Assembly (NCBI GenBank): GCA_016806645.1
Contig: JACSYO010002159.1
Location: 10,460,827 to 10,524,826 of the forward strand
Length of the DNA stretch: 64,000 nucleotides
DNA from: Ophiodon elongatus
Taxonomy: Eukaryota > Chordata > Actinopteri > Perciformes > Hexagrammidae
Reading direction: 5' to 3'
The translations under genes were made by a program, and so were the position numbers. A model generated the notes under the pieces. It saw nothing but the letters and a program-made list of their open reading frames with translations, was not told the origin of the DNA and did no database searches. The stretch's first letter is position 1. Each line of letters starts with the position of its first letter. Shown here piece after piece: positions 24,949 through 39,900 of this stretch.

Positions 24949-27900
24949 TCACAAACACACTGAAAGACCCCTGCAGAAGGCACAGAGGAAGAAAGAGCCA
25001 GTGCAGCCTATAAAGGATTCTCTCATGTAAAACTCAAATTAATTGGCCCGTGCTCGCCACACTCACAAAAAATATATTTGTTTCTACACACAACAGCTGT
25101 TGCATGTTCCACTTTATACCCAGTGACAGTTACAGTAGTGGAGGTTGACAGGTGTTGATTGGAGCTTTGCGTGCCGGCTCATTGAGCTAACGTGACTTAG
25201 AGGCAAGTGATCAAAACAATCTGAATGTGCAGAGTTAACTTCGACGGACGTGCGACCATGTTAACACTGATGTTTACAGTCAGTTACATAAACTCTGAAG
25301 GTTTTTAGAGTGACAAGATTTACCATTGTCCTGCATTTCCCATCACGATTACAGTAAAAAAAAAAAAAAAGAATTTATGTTCGTATTATGTTTGTATCAG
25401 CAGGTTGTGTTTTCTTTGCTGTTATGAAGGTAAAATAATTTTTCACATTTTAGCTGATGCACATTAAATGAACCGTCCACGTTTCGCACACATCAGACGC
25501 ACCAACTCATCAGCATTTTTCTTGCTGAATGACTTGCTTTGATGTTTGGCGCTGTACTGCATTAGTCATTTGCTCGACACACAGCACAGTATAACAGTCC
25601 AATAATACTCCGCATCATGCTTTTTCAGTAGGGAACCTTTTAAAGCACTAATTCAAACTCTGACTATCAGCAAAATGTGACTATCCAGGAGAAAAGGCAT
25701 CATTTGTAAAAAAAAATCTTTCTTTGTAAAAAATGTTCTTGAACAGAGCAGAAGAGCTATCAGTTCTGCTAATTACCCAGTCTCAAGCATGATATTAATA
25801 TAAGTCTAATGAGTTTATCGGTGAAACAATTGATTTAATTAGTGAGGATGCATTGGCAATCACTCAGAGGAAGGCTCACAACAGTAGAGTATGTATACCT
25901 CAAATTTATCTTGATTCAAAAGACACAATGATTTCATGAAAATGTTAAACTTTTTTCTTGTGAATATTTGTGTCAGGGGGTGGGCCTGAAGCCGATCCCA
26001 GCTGACATTGGGCGAGAGGCGGGGTACAGCCTGTACAAGTCACCAGTCAATCACAGGGCTGACACGTATACAGACAATCATTCACACCCACGGGGAAATT
26101 AAGAGTCGCCAAGTGGGAGGAAAGGATCCCCACGCAGGCACCAGGAGAACAAGCAAAGCTCCACAGAAAACCACACCTGGTGTCTCAAGGAGCAGTAATG
26201 TCCTACCTGCAGGCGTTTGGAAATGTATTAGAGGAAGAAAAGACGGCCAGAGGGGAAAGGCCGTCTTGTAAAAATACATCGAAAATGTGTCAGGATGTGA
26301 AACTATATTGTTTAAAAACCAGCAGAGTTAAGAACATCTTTAAATACTGTGTATGAAAGACACTCAGGCTGATTAGACATGCGTACATCCAGCAGCAGCA
26401 GCAGCAGCTGTAGTTACCAAGGGGAACCCATGTAGCACCTGCTCAGTACTGAAATTATGTTTTCACTGTTGATTTCATGGTGAGTTAATGTTTCATGTCT
26501 GGTCATGCTATGGTTGGCTTTTCTCAAGTGAGGCGGTCAGCCGGTGAGCAATCAGCTCTTACTGTTTTTCCTTTTCCAGATGAAAGCAGAAATGTAAAAG
26601 ACAGCACAGGGAATGAAATGTACATTAGCGCTCAGAGATTAACGCTGTATTTTCAGCATTGCTGAGTGTTGCTCCTTGCAGAATGTGCTGCAAAATCAGC
26701 TGTGAGATTGATATAGGCTGATATATACTCCTTCAGTGTTTAAGGGAAACTATTTCGTCACAGAAACGCAAGAGATGGATGGATGCACGAGATGGATCCT
26801 CTCAGCAGGAATCATTAGTAAACCTAGAGCTGCAACCAAAACGTACTTCAATTTGGGTTTGTGTGAATATCAAGCACACTTTGTGACAGACAAAGGTTTG
26901 TTGAAAAGCAGTCGCTGTATATTCTGTTTATTTAGTTGATTAAATCCGTCTTAAAACCTACCTGCAGTATAATTAAACTTAAATATAGAAGCTGCTGGTG
27001 CTGCAGCCTGACAGGTGTGCTTCTCCTCTTGTCACCTCTCCACCCACGCTCCATCTTTATGTGGCTAATGATGTGGCCACCGGTGACAAGTCCGGTTTCT
27101 CCACCGGGGAGACTATCAGGACACTTTTTAAATCTTCCCACTAAGGCAGTAAGTTCGTCATTTTGCTCTTTAGTCTCACAGTGTTTGAATCACAAGCGTT
27201 CTATAAAGGAAAAAAGCATCTAAAGGAAGCGTGTTTGCATTTGCTGGCCATCGGTTGATTTCCCCGTTGATCTTAGCCCACAAATGATGCATCGGAGGAG
27301 TGTGTCATTTACTCTCCAGGCGTGGGCGAGGGTCTTGATGATTTAGACGAGGTGCACCATGGGAAAATGGCACACACTAATGAGGAACGTTCCCTCTTTA
27401 AATGAGACCATTGCTCTGGGTAGAAACCTGTGTGTGTGAACTTCAGAGACCTGGCATACAAACACTCAACGCAAGGCCGCTAACTATCGTCTCCAACGAC
27501 ATTTGATTTGCCAAGAGACATTTATCTTGAGACTTGAGACAAAGAAATCCTATTAATGCTGGTGAAAGCAGTGCTTACCTGCTGGAATTTCATTTTCAGA
27601 CGACTCATCACAATTACTCGGTTCTTTTAACTGAAATGCAGCGTCAATTGTAATTGCAAGAGGTTGCTACACTCGGGCAGAGTCTCTTTTCTTTTTAAAA
27701 TAATATGACTTGAAAAACAGTTTCATCAGCGTTTTAAAATGTTTGCTGTTATCCAAAGAGGAAGATAGATTTTCAGGGGTAAAATGCGTGAAAACTGCTT
27801 TTTATTCTTTTGACTTTGTAGTGCAGGTAGGAACTGGGCTGCCTGTTGGCAGCAGATGAGTTTTGCTCTTCGACGCTAGAGGATTAGGGTCCTGTTTGGC

Positions 27901-30900
27901 TATTATAGTGAAGAAAAAGGGGATGGTTTTTTTTCTGTGGTGTCAAAGGGTTGAATGGGTTTTCTGCAATGCTGTATTCGTGATCGGTTAGTTTTAAAAT
28001 GGTAGGTGATAGCTGATAGATCCTTTTTTTTCTTTTTTTTTTTACCTGTAAAAGGACAGAATTGGAGTGCAGAGATAAGAGATTAGTATTCATTGAGGAG
28101 TGAGAGGCACCTTTGGTCCTTTCTCTTGTTGCTCGACTGTCTCGCCAGATGGAGGGGAGGGTTTTTGTGGCCAGATTAATGCCGTCATCTGGTTTGAGGT
28201 GTAACCTGGCCTTACAGGCTTCAGGCGTGGTCAGTTGAGGCTAAAGAAGGTCCCTCGGGTCAATCCTGTGGTGACGAGGCAACTTGCCCACACAGGCTGC
28301 TGTTATTCCTCCTCACAGATTAAAACTGCGTTATGCTGTGCCTCTGTAATGTTCCTCCCTCTCATGTAATACACTCTTCAAAGAAAGATTGCCTTTTGAT
28401 TTACTTTTACGAAACAGTTTTCCTTCATATCTTGTGCCCTCGGAATGAGAAGATTCCTTCATTCCTTCCTTCCTTCCTTCCTTCCTTTGCCAAAATAACA
28501 GACATCCTAAAGGCACTTTGAATATACTGTATATCATCTCAAAATCATATCACATTGTTATCCATGGCAGTGTCGGTTGGTTCACTGCTTTGGTTTAGAC
28601 TGAAATGTATCAACAATTATTGAATAGAATTTAGTTTACGTTCATGTTCCCCAGAGGAAGAATCCTAAGTGAAATATCTGGATATCTATTGGATGGATTG
28701 CCATGACATTTGCGAAAGATATTCATGGTCCCTAGTAGATGTATTTTAATGACCCACTGACTTTGTCTTTGGAACCAAAATGATATGGTCCTCAGGGGAT
28801 GAGGACAATGCTAGCATGTTGAGACTCGACATGCTAGCATTGTCATTATGAGTATGCCTGTCTGTAGACACACATTTTTTGTTGTTTTCAGTCATTTCTG
28901 CAGTTTCCATAGTAATTTAATTTAGTGCTAATAAAATGTATTATTTCTAGCAAACAGTAAAATGAGCCGTGTAAATTAACATTAGAAAGCTAGCAATCCA
29001 GCATTGTTGCCAGGGGTGACACAAAGGTTACGGTTAGGTGTACGTTGGTTTTGAGGTCACGGTTCGATTTGTTTTCAGTACAGCAGGGAAAAACAAAAAT
29101 AATAATGGTAATAATTAATACTTTTTTCATTTCTTAAAACAATAAAATTGACCATGATTCTAGCAGATAAGGCACTGAAATACCGGCATTTTGTCAATAA
29201 AATTAAATAAATAACAAAAATAAATATTACAAATGTCAAGGGATGCACCGATCCAACTTTTTCAGTTTGACCATATGCTTAAATTCGGTATTGTCTACAA
29301 TTGAGTGTGGTCCCATATATTCAGCGATTAACCCTCTATGGCAGTACTTACTTTGGCTCGGTGTAAATCTGCTGCGGAGAGAGGGACAGTCTTTTTGTTT
29401 TGTTTTCTGCTAATTTACACATTTGGATGATGCCATTGCAAATTAAGTGTTTGGAGTGTATCAGTAGGACGGCATACAGTTTGACACAAATCGTTATCCA
29501 TTGAGCTTGACTTATCAGGCTAAGCCGACTGGCACGCTACAGCTGATAACTGGTGCACTGCCAAAACTTTCAACTTAGTTGGCATTTGCATCACTGTCAT
29601 TCATGTTTTTCATACATTTTAAGCAACATTTCAATATTTTTCTTGTTGTGTTTTTTTTAGCCCAGTGACAGAGCAGTGAGGTGACACGGTGAAGAGGGAG
29701 AACTTGATTGGTTCTCCTTTGCTCATTCTGAGCACTGATTGTTTCTCTAGAACAGTTGGAACCTTATAGAACCAAGTTAGAGAATTACTTTGACTTTCAA
29801 ATTTTAGGGCCATTAATGCATAAAAGTCAAAACAAACCTACACAAAAACGTTAATAAGCCGTTTAAGACATAAACACTTAGATTATAAATTTAAGGTCAC
29901 AATTCATTTTGTGTGCTGGACATCATCTGGTCACCATGTATGTAAAAGCCTCCATCAAACCCTCAGGCGGTGGCCTTTGTGGTTTCTCTAAAGCTCCTTG
30001 CTTCATTTTCCAGCCCTTAAGTCTTTATTGCAGCTGTCATCAGTTTACTTTGTGGCTCATATTTTCACTTTATTTGGCCCCTCTAGTGGTGAAACAATTT
30101 TCATTAGAATTAATACCTTTTGGGGATGTTGATACTCAAAATAGAAAGAACCTACCGAGCAGAATACAGGGCCGAACTGTATTTTATAATCTTAGTGATC
30201 TGTCAGACTCTGGAATAATTGGCTCTTTGAGGTGACTGAGAATTGAGGCTGGGCAGAGGAAGGACCTTCTCATCACTTGAGGTGAAACAGGTGTCTCCTG
30301 TTTCTAAGCCGCTCCAGATGTCATTAGTGTGGCCAGGGAGGGTTTGGTAAAAAGGATTTCTCCTCAGCTTCATTCCTAATGTTAGCCTTCCTGAAAGACT
30401 GTAGTCCAGTCCAGGTGAGAATCATATTAGTTGTTTTTTTTCAGTCTCAAGTTCAGGATAAATTTACTTTTTCTTGATTTCGAAGTTAGTGATAAACAGA
30501 ACTGTATTACACACCAACATTTTCACAAAGTACAGATGATCAAAACACACAGAGAGAGGCGGCAGCGCAAGAGTTCAAACGAGAGGCATTTCATAAAAAA
30601 AGGGTTTTGCATTTTGCATCAAACAGTGTTTTCTATGTGGAACTCTAGTTTCCAGATTATGTGGAAGTTCAGTGAAATATAGTCAGTTATTTATCCTGAA
30701 ACTGTTATTCATGTCGTCACTAACACTTCCTTTGCCTCGGGTGTCCTTCCAATAAATGCTTTCCCCAAAATACATGTGCAGCAGTTGTCCTACTTCCTGC
30801 AGCAATAATTGTTTGAGAGAGATATTTTTGTTTGAGGAGTTTGATTTCTTTATTTATTTAACAACTTTATCAGTTGGTCACTTACTTGACTTCCCAGATT

Positions 30901-33900
30901 TATTCACATACACATTAAGCACCAGTACAAACAGTCCATTTCCAATACTGTCTTTAATCGCATCCATGTGGAAGTCTTAATGACTTATTTAGAACCATTA
31001 TTGACACAAAATATGCATGCACTACAATATATAACTCGTTTATCATGCATATGTGTTTGATTACAAAGGTGCTTTCCTCGTTTGCAATGTGGCAACAAAT
31101 TATAATGCACATGGAGCTATGGTGTTCAATGATAAATAAATAATTATGAAATAAATAATCACATGAATGAATATATTTATATATTAAACAATAATCTGTG
31201 AAAAATTTTCATACTTTCGTAACGAAAGAGTTTTATATTACTTTTTTTTTTTGACTATTTTATTTCCTAATAGACTTTTTTGTTTTGTTTAACATTTAAA
31301 CTTTTCCAATACCAATGGAAAAGCTATTCCATTACAAATAACAAAAAAATGGTTTAGTAACCATTAGCGTACAACAGACATAGATTGTCCCGCGACCCTA
31401 AAAAGGATAAGCGGTTTGGATAATGGATGGATGGAGACATAGATTGTACAGAACATAAACACGTCATGATGTTTTCACAAACACAGCTCCATTTTAACTC
31501 CATTACTTTCTGACTAAATCATTTGAGAGTGTATTAACAGACAATTTGCTTACACAGTAAATGGGTGGCAAAGCTGTTTGAATCATCAGTTTTATATACT
31601 ACCCTGAAATAGTCACACGTGCTGAAAATTGTTTTTTTTTTAAATATTTCAGGATTTAGCAATCCTGAAATATAATTAACCAAAAACATGAACTGCTTTG
31701 TGAAGCACTCTCCTTGTATCTCTGTCAGCAACGTGGCAGCAGGCAGTCAAGCATTACGTTACATATAGTTTTTTTGCAGGAGTGGAATTTGCTCATTTCT
31801 ATTTCCAGCCCAGAGGTTGGTTGGTCCTCTAAATTGATCTGGCGAACACAGCTGCTTCTAAGAAACCTGCTCACACCTGATAAGCCCAGTAACCATGGCA
31901 CCTTTTACCGGCAGAGCTCAGACTTCAATGTGCTTCATTTCAGGTGGGAAGGTGGAAGTCATAAACTTTCGCTGGTATCAAGTCTGCTGAGAAAATACAG
32001 AATTCTTTCTGAAACCTGTGAGAAGAAGGCGAAATCACAGCCCTGAAAACTGCACCGACAGAATATATTGTCGTCATTCTGTCATTACTCTACAGTCGAG
32101 GTATTCAAAGTCCCCACAACATGTGTAGTTTCAAAGTTTTGAGGAAATCAAACACCCACAGGAGTCAGAGAAACTATGATAAATACAACCTTGACAAATG
32201 TTACCCCAGCTGGATAGTTTCCAGCCATTTAAGTACGGAGCATGTGCGGGTTGTCGGGGGATAATTGTGGATGAGAAGGTCGCCAACACTGACTTCTCTT
32301 AGTAGCAGGGCTACTGATGTTTTCAAAGTGAAATGGACCAGGTGGTGTACTGATTATGTTTACCAAGTTTAGATTCTGAACATGTAATAGATCTTCGCTG
32401 AGCCCCTTCAGCCGTCTGGGATTAAATCTCCCACAAATAAAGTGAGATTCTAGTGGGAAGGAACTGACCTTGATGGCTGCCAATGTACCTGCAAACATGA
32501 AGTGTGTTTGAGATTACAAGATCAGGAGAACCCCCCCCCAAAAGCTTTCCAAAAGTCTGAAGTTGTACGTAAACAACAAATAATGTTGTAAATGAATAAA
32601 TCCATCCGGTATCATGGAATCAATAGCCAGCAATTAAAGCACCATTAATTGGTAATCTGCCAAATCAACTTTAATTAAAGATCGATCTAATGTTTTGAGC
32701 AAATCATTACCAAATACTATATTAACTCTACTTTTAGCTCTGTTTTTGGTCTCTACCGCCTCCAGAGAGGAATATCAGGCTCTTTGGCTGCTAAATGCTA
32801 CATTATGTTCACCAGCGAGTTGCTATCTGTGTCCGTCTTCTGTTTGGTGCTGAACAGGTAGTGCACAGTAGGTTCACTTTTATTTTTTAAATAGAGAAGG
32901 AAGGTCAGCCAGAACAGCAAAGTTAAAGTCGGTAAAGCCAAAGCAATGAACTGAAAGACGCTAAAATGCTCCGTTATTTGATCCATTGTTAATATGAAAG
33001 TATTGATTAGTACAATGTTAATCATTTGACTCAATAATGGTGGAAATATATTAATATTTCCACTTTCTCAAATGTGATGATTGTTTTTTCCTCTGTTTTT
33101 ATGTCTCGAATATCTTCCACTTTTGTTTTATTGATTGGAAGAAACAAGCAATTTAAAGACATCACATTGGGTTCTGGGAAATTGTGATTTCTTTTTCAGA
33201 TGTCTGATAGACTCAAATTGTCTTGCAACCCTTAAGTGAAAGGGATGTTTTGTCACATCTTATCAGGTTTAACGTTCCCATGTTCTCTCTGTCTCTGGTT
33301 TTTTTTTAGATCTTTTGGTCTTGTCGTTGTTGTGAGTGGCTTCCTGTTAATTGCATTTCCTATAAAGCTTTCTGATGGTACAGTGTGAAATACATAATGA
33401 TAGATATAATCCTAAATATGGTTGTTTTGTAAATACAGACAGGATTGCTGTTGTTCTTTCAGTTAATTAAAGAAATGCCTGCAGACGAGAGATAAAAGTG
33501 AAAACAATTTCACACCCTCTGTTTTAAAATGAGCTTTAGAGCCACAATATTGACCCATAACAAAGCAGACGTAAACGTCTTAAGAGCTTGAAAGAATAAA
33601 GTTGCTGCAAATAACTTTATCACGAATGTATCTCGGCAAAAAATAGCTCTTCACGCCCTTAAAATTACCAGTGCTCCATTTTCATATTGTAGCAAGTCAG
33701 TTTGTGATTAATCAATGATTCAGACTAAAACATCTCCTGGTTTTGTAGCATTTAAGACAGTATTTCATTATTTATGTGTTCTCCACGCTGAAACCGACTA
33801 ATTACCTAAAAGAAGGACAAAGTCCGGACAGAGACCCTGCTGGAGTTTTCAGTAAAATCCTGGCAACGACTGACGTGCATTTAGATCTTCTAATCAGTGC

Positions 33901-36900
33901 ACTCCTGTGTCCTCACTGATTTAAAATGAGAAAATTAGTGTAACTGCTGCAGTCACAAAAATTATAGACCTACATGATTCAAGGACTCCAGCAATACTAG
34001 AATTCAGTTTTTTTTGTGTCTAATACTAGTGTTTTTTTTTTTTTTTTTTAAATCATAAATTGAAGAGTCAAGTAAAATGCAAAACAATAAACGTATAACG
34101 TTTTTGAAAAGCTACGCTGTGGAATTAAATTATGTTTTGATCAATTTACAAGTTACTGCACTTCTATGGCTGTGACTCTTTAAAATCAGTTGACTGCTTT
34201 TTAAACCTCGGCTGGCATTGCTCGTCAGCCCACCAGTTGTCTTTCTCTGGATAACCATTCCACTTATGGAGAGCAATACGCTGTAGGGGACAAGATAATA
34301 ATCATAGACAATTGTGACATCTTTTCACCAAGTACACAAGTATAGTAGTCATTTTGAGTGAGAAACATCTGATGCAGTTACATTATAAACTAGTCCTATC
34401 CGAAAAGGAATATCTGGATCGGTCATTTAAGAGAAGGTGAAGTAGGGTTGAAGTGGAGTAAGGCGTTAAGCTTTATGTACTCAATGTATATAAAAGGGAA
34501 TTCTTCTATCACTTACTGGTGTATTTATACTTCTTCTGAGAGAGCTGGGTGGGGTGATGGGACTGCAGCTGTGTACCAACACTTAGACTTAATTGGTTTA
34601 GCTGAAGGCAGGGACAATGGTTTGTGCCCTCAAGAGCTGGCTTCTCTTCCTAGAAGACTGCTTTCTTTTAAATGGCTTTAAAACAAAGGTTAGGAGGCCG
34701 TTTTCACCAGGTTAGTGATTCATGGCACAAGACTGAGAGTCTTGGTTGTTGGAGTCCCAAATCAATTGCAACCTAAAATGTTGGAGGTGATAGAAGTCTC
34801 TGTTTGACTTGTTTTTAACCAGTACATGCTGCGTTTTGATAATGCATACATGCTGGATCACAATCCAAAACTCTTACCATTCATTCACCACTCTTTATGC
34901 TTTTGTGTAAAAATAAAGAGACATAACTCAGCTGAAATAATAAATAAATATCTGAAACGGTAAACCAGTTGCATTTGATTTTTCATATTTTGATTTTGCA
35001 ATTACTGCTTTTTTTTAAAGTAATTTGATGACTGACAATATGAAAGAGAGGTGTTCTTATGAATATAAAGCTGACCTTTTATGGACTACTTGTAGACACC
35101 GTTTAACTCTCCATTTTCCAAGTTAAAGAACATTATTGATTTCACATGAATGTGTTAATTTGAGGTTTCAAACCAACAATAGAGTATTACGCAGGGAAAT
35201 ATTTAGATTTTATACAAGAGTGATTCATTGCATTATTGAATAGATTACAACCGTCATGACCAGACACAAAGTCATCATGCCCATTACGACCAGGTCTGTC
35301 TGTCTACTACAGTATAATGTGATTGTCTGCTGAGTCAAAGGACAATGGTCACATTATGATGTCTTCTTGTGTGTGACTTTTGTCTATCCTGTCTCCCTCC
35401 CTGCTTAAGCCAGCTTGGGCTGGTAATAAGATTAGAGCGTAGAGAGGCGGCTTAGCGACCCGACCTAAGAAACGGTGATCGTTTATCTGTGAGCTGCTGC
35501 AGATGGACACGACCGGGGAAAATAGTATTGGAGCAGAGAGTGGCTGTGGGGCTGCCGAAGGTCAAAGGGCAACAGGCGCCATTCAGTCACAGCAAAGATG
35601 TGCCTCTAAAATCAGTGTGCCTGATCACTCCAGAGTACATTTATCCTCACGGCTCTCAAATACATTTAATGATGAATGTTGCACAAAATGAAGGTTTTTA
35701 TTTTATCTCCACACAAACCCTTTGTTTACCTCTCCATCCATAATCACCGCCTCCACAACAAACACAACTTTAGCTTCTATCAGTGGCCTCATCCATCCAC
35801 ACTAATCAATGCTCTTTTGAACTGTGGCTGAATTAAAGGCTTAACCCCTTATTGCCAACTGTCCACAAAGATCTTAACAAGCAGAGATTTAGAGGGAGTC
35901 ATTCGAATGCGTATTGTGGAGCATCCGCCATACACGGCAGCAAGAAAACATGATAATTACCCTTTTGGGTTTAGACAGTTTGAACCAGTTATGAAATCAA
36001 AAGCTTGTCTGATGAAGGAGTTTTGTTTACATGTAAAAAAAAAATTGTTTCTAACCAGATAACCCAGCCTCGTAGCCTCAAGATGTTGATTTATGTGATC
36101 AGTGAAGATCAAACAAACTAAATAAAAAGCTTACTAAAAAGGACACCAGAGAAGAGCAACTGCAACCTTGATAAGTGGATTTTAAAGTTATTTCTCCATC
36201 CACCTTTGAAACAGGGGTCAAAATGAGATTAATTTACACAAACATGGATGATTCTTATTTTTGACATTTTATAGACTGAATGATTAATCGATTAATGGAG
36301 AAGATGATCAGCAGAATAATTGATCATGAAAATAATTAGTTGTTCCGATACCAGTGTTGGAAATGCCCCCGGTACAGCCTAAAATGCTGGATCGGGTATT
36401 TGCAAGTATGCAGGTCTATGCACTGATTAGATATCACGTTATCATTTCATTTATCAGCTCATTGTCGCTACACAGGAACAGCTACACGCGTCTATTGCTA
36501 CCTGATCCATACATCATGCTGGATCGGTACTGCACATCGGCAACTCTCAACAACGATGAGTAAGCTACTGCCATCGTCGGTTCTGGACAAAAATGGTTGC
36601 TGTGTCTGAAGTCAATGAAGGAAGTAGCTATTCTAGCACTGGTATCGGATCTTTGCTCCGTATCGGCTCAATGGTAAGTTCAGGTATCGGACTTGGTTTC
36701 AGGAAGGAAGTAATGTTACCGGAACATCTCTTAAAATAATGGTTAGTTGCAATTTTGAAAAAATATGACTTATTCTGACTAATAATGCAATTTTATTTTT
36801 GATTTGCGATATTGGAGGGAATGATCATTTTACCTAATTATTCTAATTCTCATTGAAAAAGATATTTAAATGATTATGGTGCGTTTCTTTCTTGCTTTTT

Positions 36901-39900
36901 TTTTTTTGCAGGGATCTGTACTAAACAAAGATGTTTTCTTAAGTCTGTAGAATATGATGTGTAGGCCAGGACATATTTGCAGGAAGATAATATTTGATTT
37001 AAAACGGTATTTTGACATCAAGATGGCTTACTGCGATTTGAAAATTGCAGTAAGCCATCTTAAGATTTCAATAAAATGCTGATGAATTGTGCAGCCTTAC
37101 TCAACAGCTTTCCATACTCTGTGTTACTGACATATTTAATTTATTGAGGCAGCGTATCATACCTCAATAAAATGAAATACACTTTAGATAAATGAATGAA
37201 ACGCTCCAGTGTGACTCGCAGTAATCTAGTTTGTTTCTGGTCCTGTACACAAGTTATTAAGACGCCAGCTTTTTATCTTACTGTGGAGAAAAGTAAAGTG
37301 GCACAAGAGGATTACACAAAATAAATCTCTTTCATATGTCTTTGTCCAGTCCACAGAGACGGCACACGGTCAGTCTTAGGGGAGCAACTATCTAAACACT
37401 GAAGGGAGCACTTTTACAAAAGCACAGTTTATAATGTATTCACAAGCAGACCCTGGAGAGGCCTTAAAAGCCTCCCTCGCTAAATCCATCATGTCGGGGT
37501 TTGGGAACCATCAAATCCCTTTTACACTTTGATATAATCCATGTTGATTACAGGCCTCTCACCCTGGTTGAATTACTGCGGCTCTTAATTGCGTTGAATG
37601 CGAGTAGACTTATCTCTCCTGTTGTGTACCGTCTCCTTTTCGCTTTCCCTGTGCGTATTATGTGTATTTGGGCCTCATTTTAATTAATTTGTTGGAAATA
37701 GAAAGTGTGAAGGATTCGTGATTGTATAAATGATATGGTCCATATGAGTCTATTTGTTCTTTATTGGGAAACATGCTGAAGTGGAAACAATAGACATCAG
37801 GCTGCGTTTGGCAGCATATTGAGTTTGGTGACCGTCCTCCAACCACAAGCCCCCGGTTTAAGCCCCCATGTCGGCACACATCCTTCAACACAACACGGAA
37901 TCTTTACCAGCTTGCCAGGCTGCTCTCCTGTTACTGACCCTGCACTTAGACCTTGCTGTGAAGAGAAAATTTCCCTACAGGGATCAATAAAGTGTCACAT
38001 TAGCACGGTAATGCACAGCAGGGAAGGAAGAGCAAGAGCGAAACGACTTGTAGAATATTACTGCGCCACATTAATCATGCCTGTGATTTGCGAGCGTGCC
38101 AAACAGACAATCTACAACCCACTTGGCTCAGCGGTAAAATGTCACACATGACTGTAGCTGGCTGCTAACGTGGAAACCGCAGCACTGTCCCGTAGCAACT
38201 GCTGCTTGGATCTGCAGGTCTGATTGACGAAACAACTCATGTTATACTTGTGTTATAAAAATATATAAAAAATAATATATGAAGCTCAAGCAGAAGTTCA
38301 GTCACACTCTTTGTCATTCATGGTCTCAGGCTCTAATTCTCCCTGTGATTACTCCATCAGCTGATTGGAGGGCGTGCACGGTAAAGTAACCAATCAGATG
38401 CTGCGCAGTTTCCTTAAGCCAATCACACCGTTGTTGTCAAACTTTTAAATAGGTTCTCCTCTCTGCTGCTGTCAGTTGTCATTTCAGCTCCAACAGATGC
38501 GACCCTCCTCCACCCCTGGCTCCTCCAATCAGCATCAGTCCTGCTCCTCATTCATCATCGGGTTACAGCAACTTCCTTCTCCACCACCACCACCAGTGTC
38601 TGGACTCCAGGGGGGATTCTGCTTTAGCAGATATCAGCATCACTACCCCTTGCTTATCCTAATTCAGGATGGAGTCCAATCGCCAAAGACTTTGCACTAT
38701 TCAAATATTATGCAATTGTAATAAATTATTGTTTAACTCCATAAAAGTATCTTCTGATTGAAATAATACGGGCACATTTTTATGATTTTCAACAAACTTT
38801 TTTTTCTGTTTTATAAAAAGATCACCGTCATGGATACATATATTTGTAATACTCACATTCACACATAATTTTGTACCATAACTGCATACTGGTTGCTCTT
38901 ATGGCATCTCATGATTTCTTCAGCTGCCGAATGAAACATTGCAGAGAGAAACAGATATCTGCTAACCTGGTTGGAAAAAAAACAGCTGCAATCTTGGCTA
39001 CTGTACAGTGTGCGTGTGTGTGTGTGTGTGTTTGTGTGTGTATGTGCAGTTTGTTGCACTGAGGTTGCTGTAACGTGTCATTTGAGTGAATTGGGGGAAA
39101 AAAGGTAAAGTAACGTTTTAAAGATCCAATGTCACTGGGACATTGTGTCCAGATTTCAGAAATAATATTCAGTTAACATTTTTGAGCTCCATTATACCTC
39201 CATTGTATGAATGGCAAGTCTCACAGCAGATATCGCTTAAGTTAAACCCAAACTATCATTTGGGTTAAGGCCACATTCAGTCCAACGAAAGATAAAATGA
39301 TTTAACTTTCCAGAGCAATAGATCCTATAACATAATATGATGATATTGTGATATTTTGGGGTCTCTTAAGCTTTCACAGTCATTGATATGTACTGACCCC
39401 TTTAATGTGTCCTCGGAGTAAGGCGGAGAGCAGAGCAGCAGCAAGGGCACTGGGCTCAGGTGGGAGACATGAGGGGCTAAGTTATTTCCTCTGGTCTCTA
39501 TTGGCTCAAAGCTGCAGCTTTCACCTTTGGCCATGACCCCTTCAGCGATACTGCAGGTGGATGCGTGGCTTCATCTGTGCGTATCAGGGATGTTGGATGT
39601 AATGTACAGTGGAGGTGAGAGCCAGCAGGACCATCTGAGCCCTGACTCTCCTGATTTCATCGCCAAGCACTCATTCACAGCAATTTATCTTTACAAGGCT
39701 ATTGTCTTTCTTAAGACGTCACATATTAAGAAGGCCTTCCCCCCCTGCTCTATTAGAAGATGTGCAGTGTAGTCTATAATTAGGATTTTTTTAAATATTG
39801 ATTTCTCATATGTAATGGCTTCTGCAGCAGGTAATGTTAATTATTAATAACCTCATCTCTGTGCTTAAGGTAAAGATGTACGGTGCGGTGAACATGTACT

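Noticed and set aside
37819..38151. 110-residue plus-strand frame
   Set aside because: It is a read-through of the SINE copy at 37800-37997.
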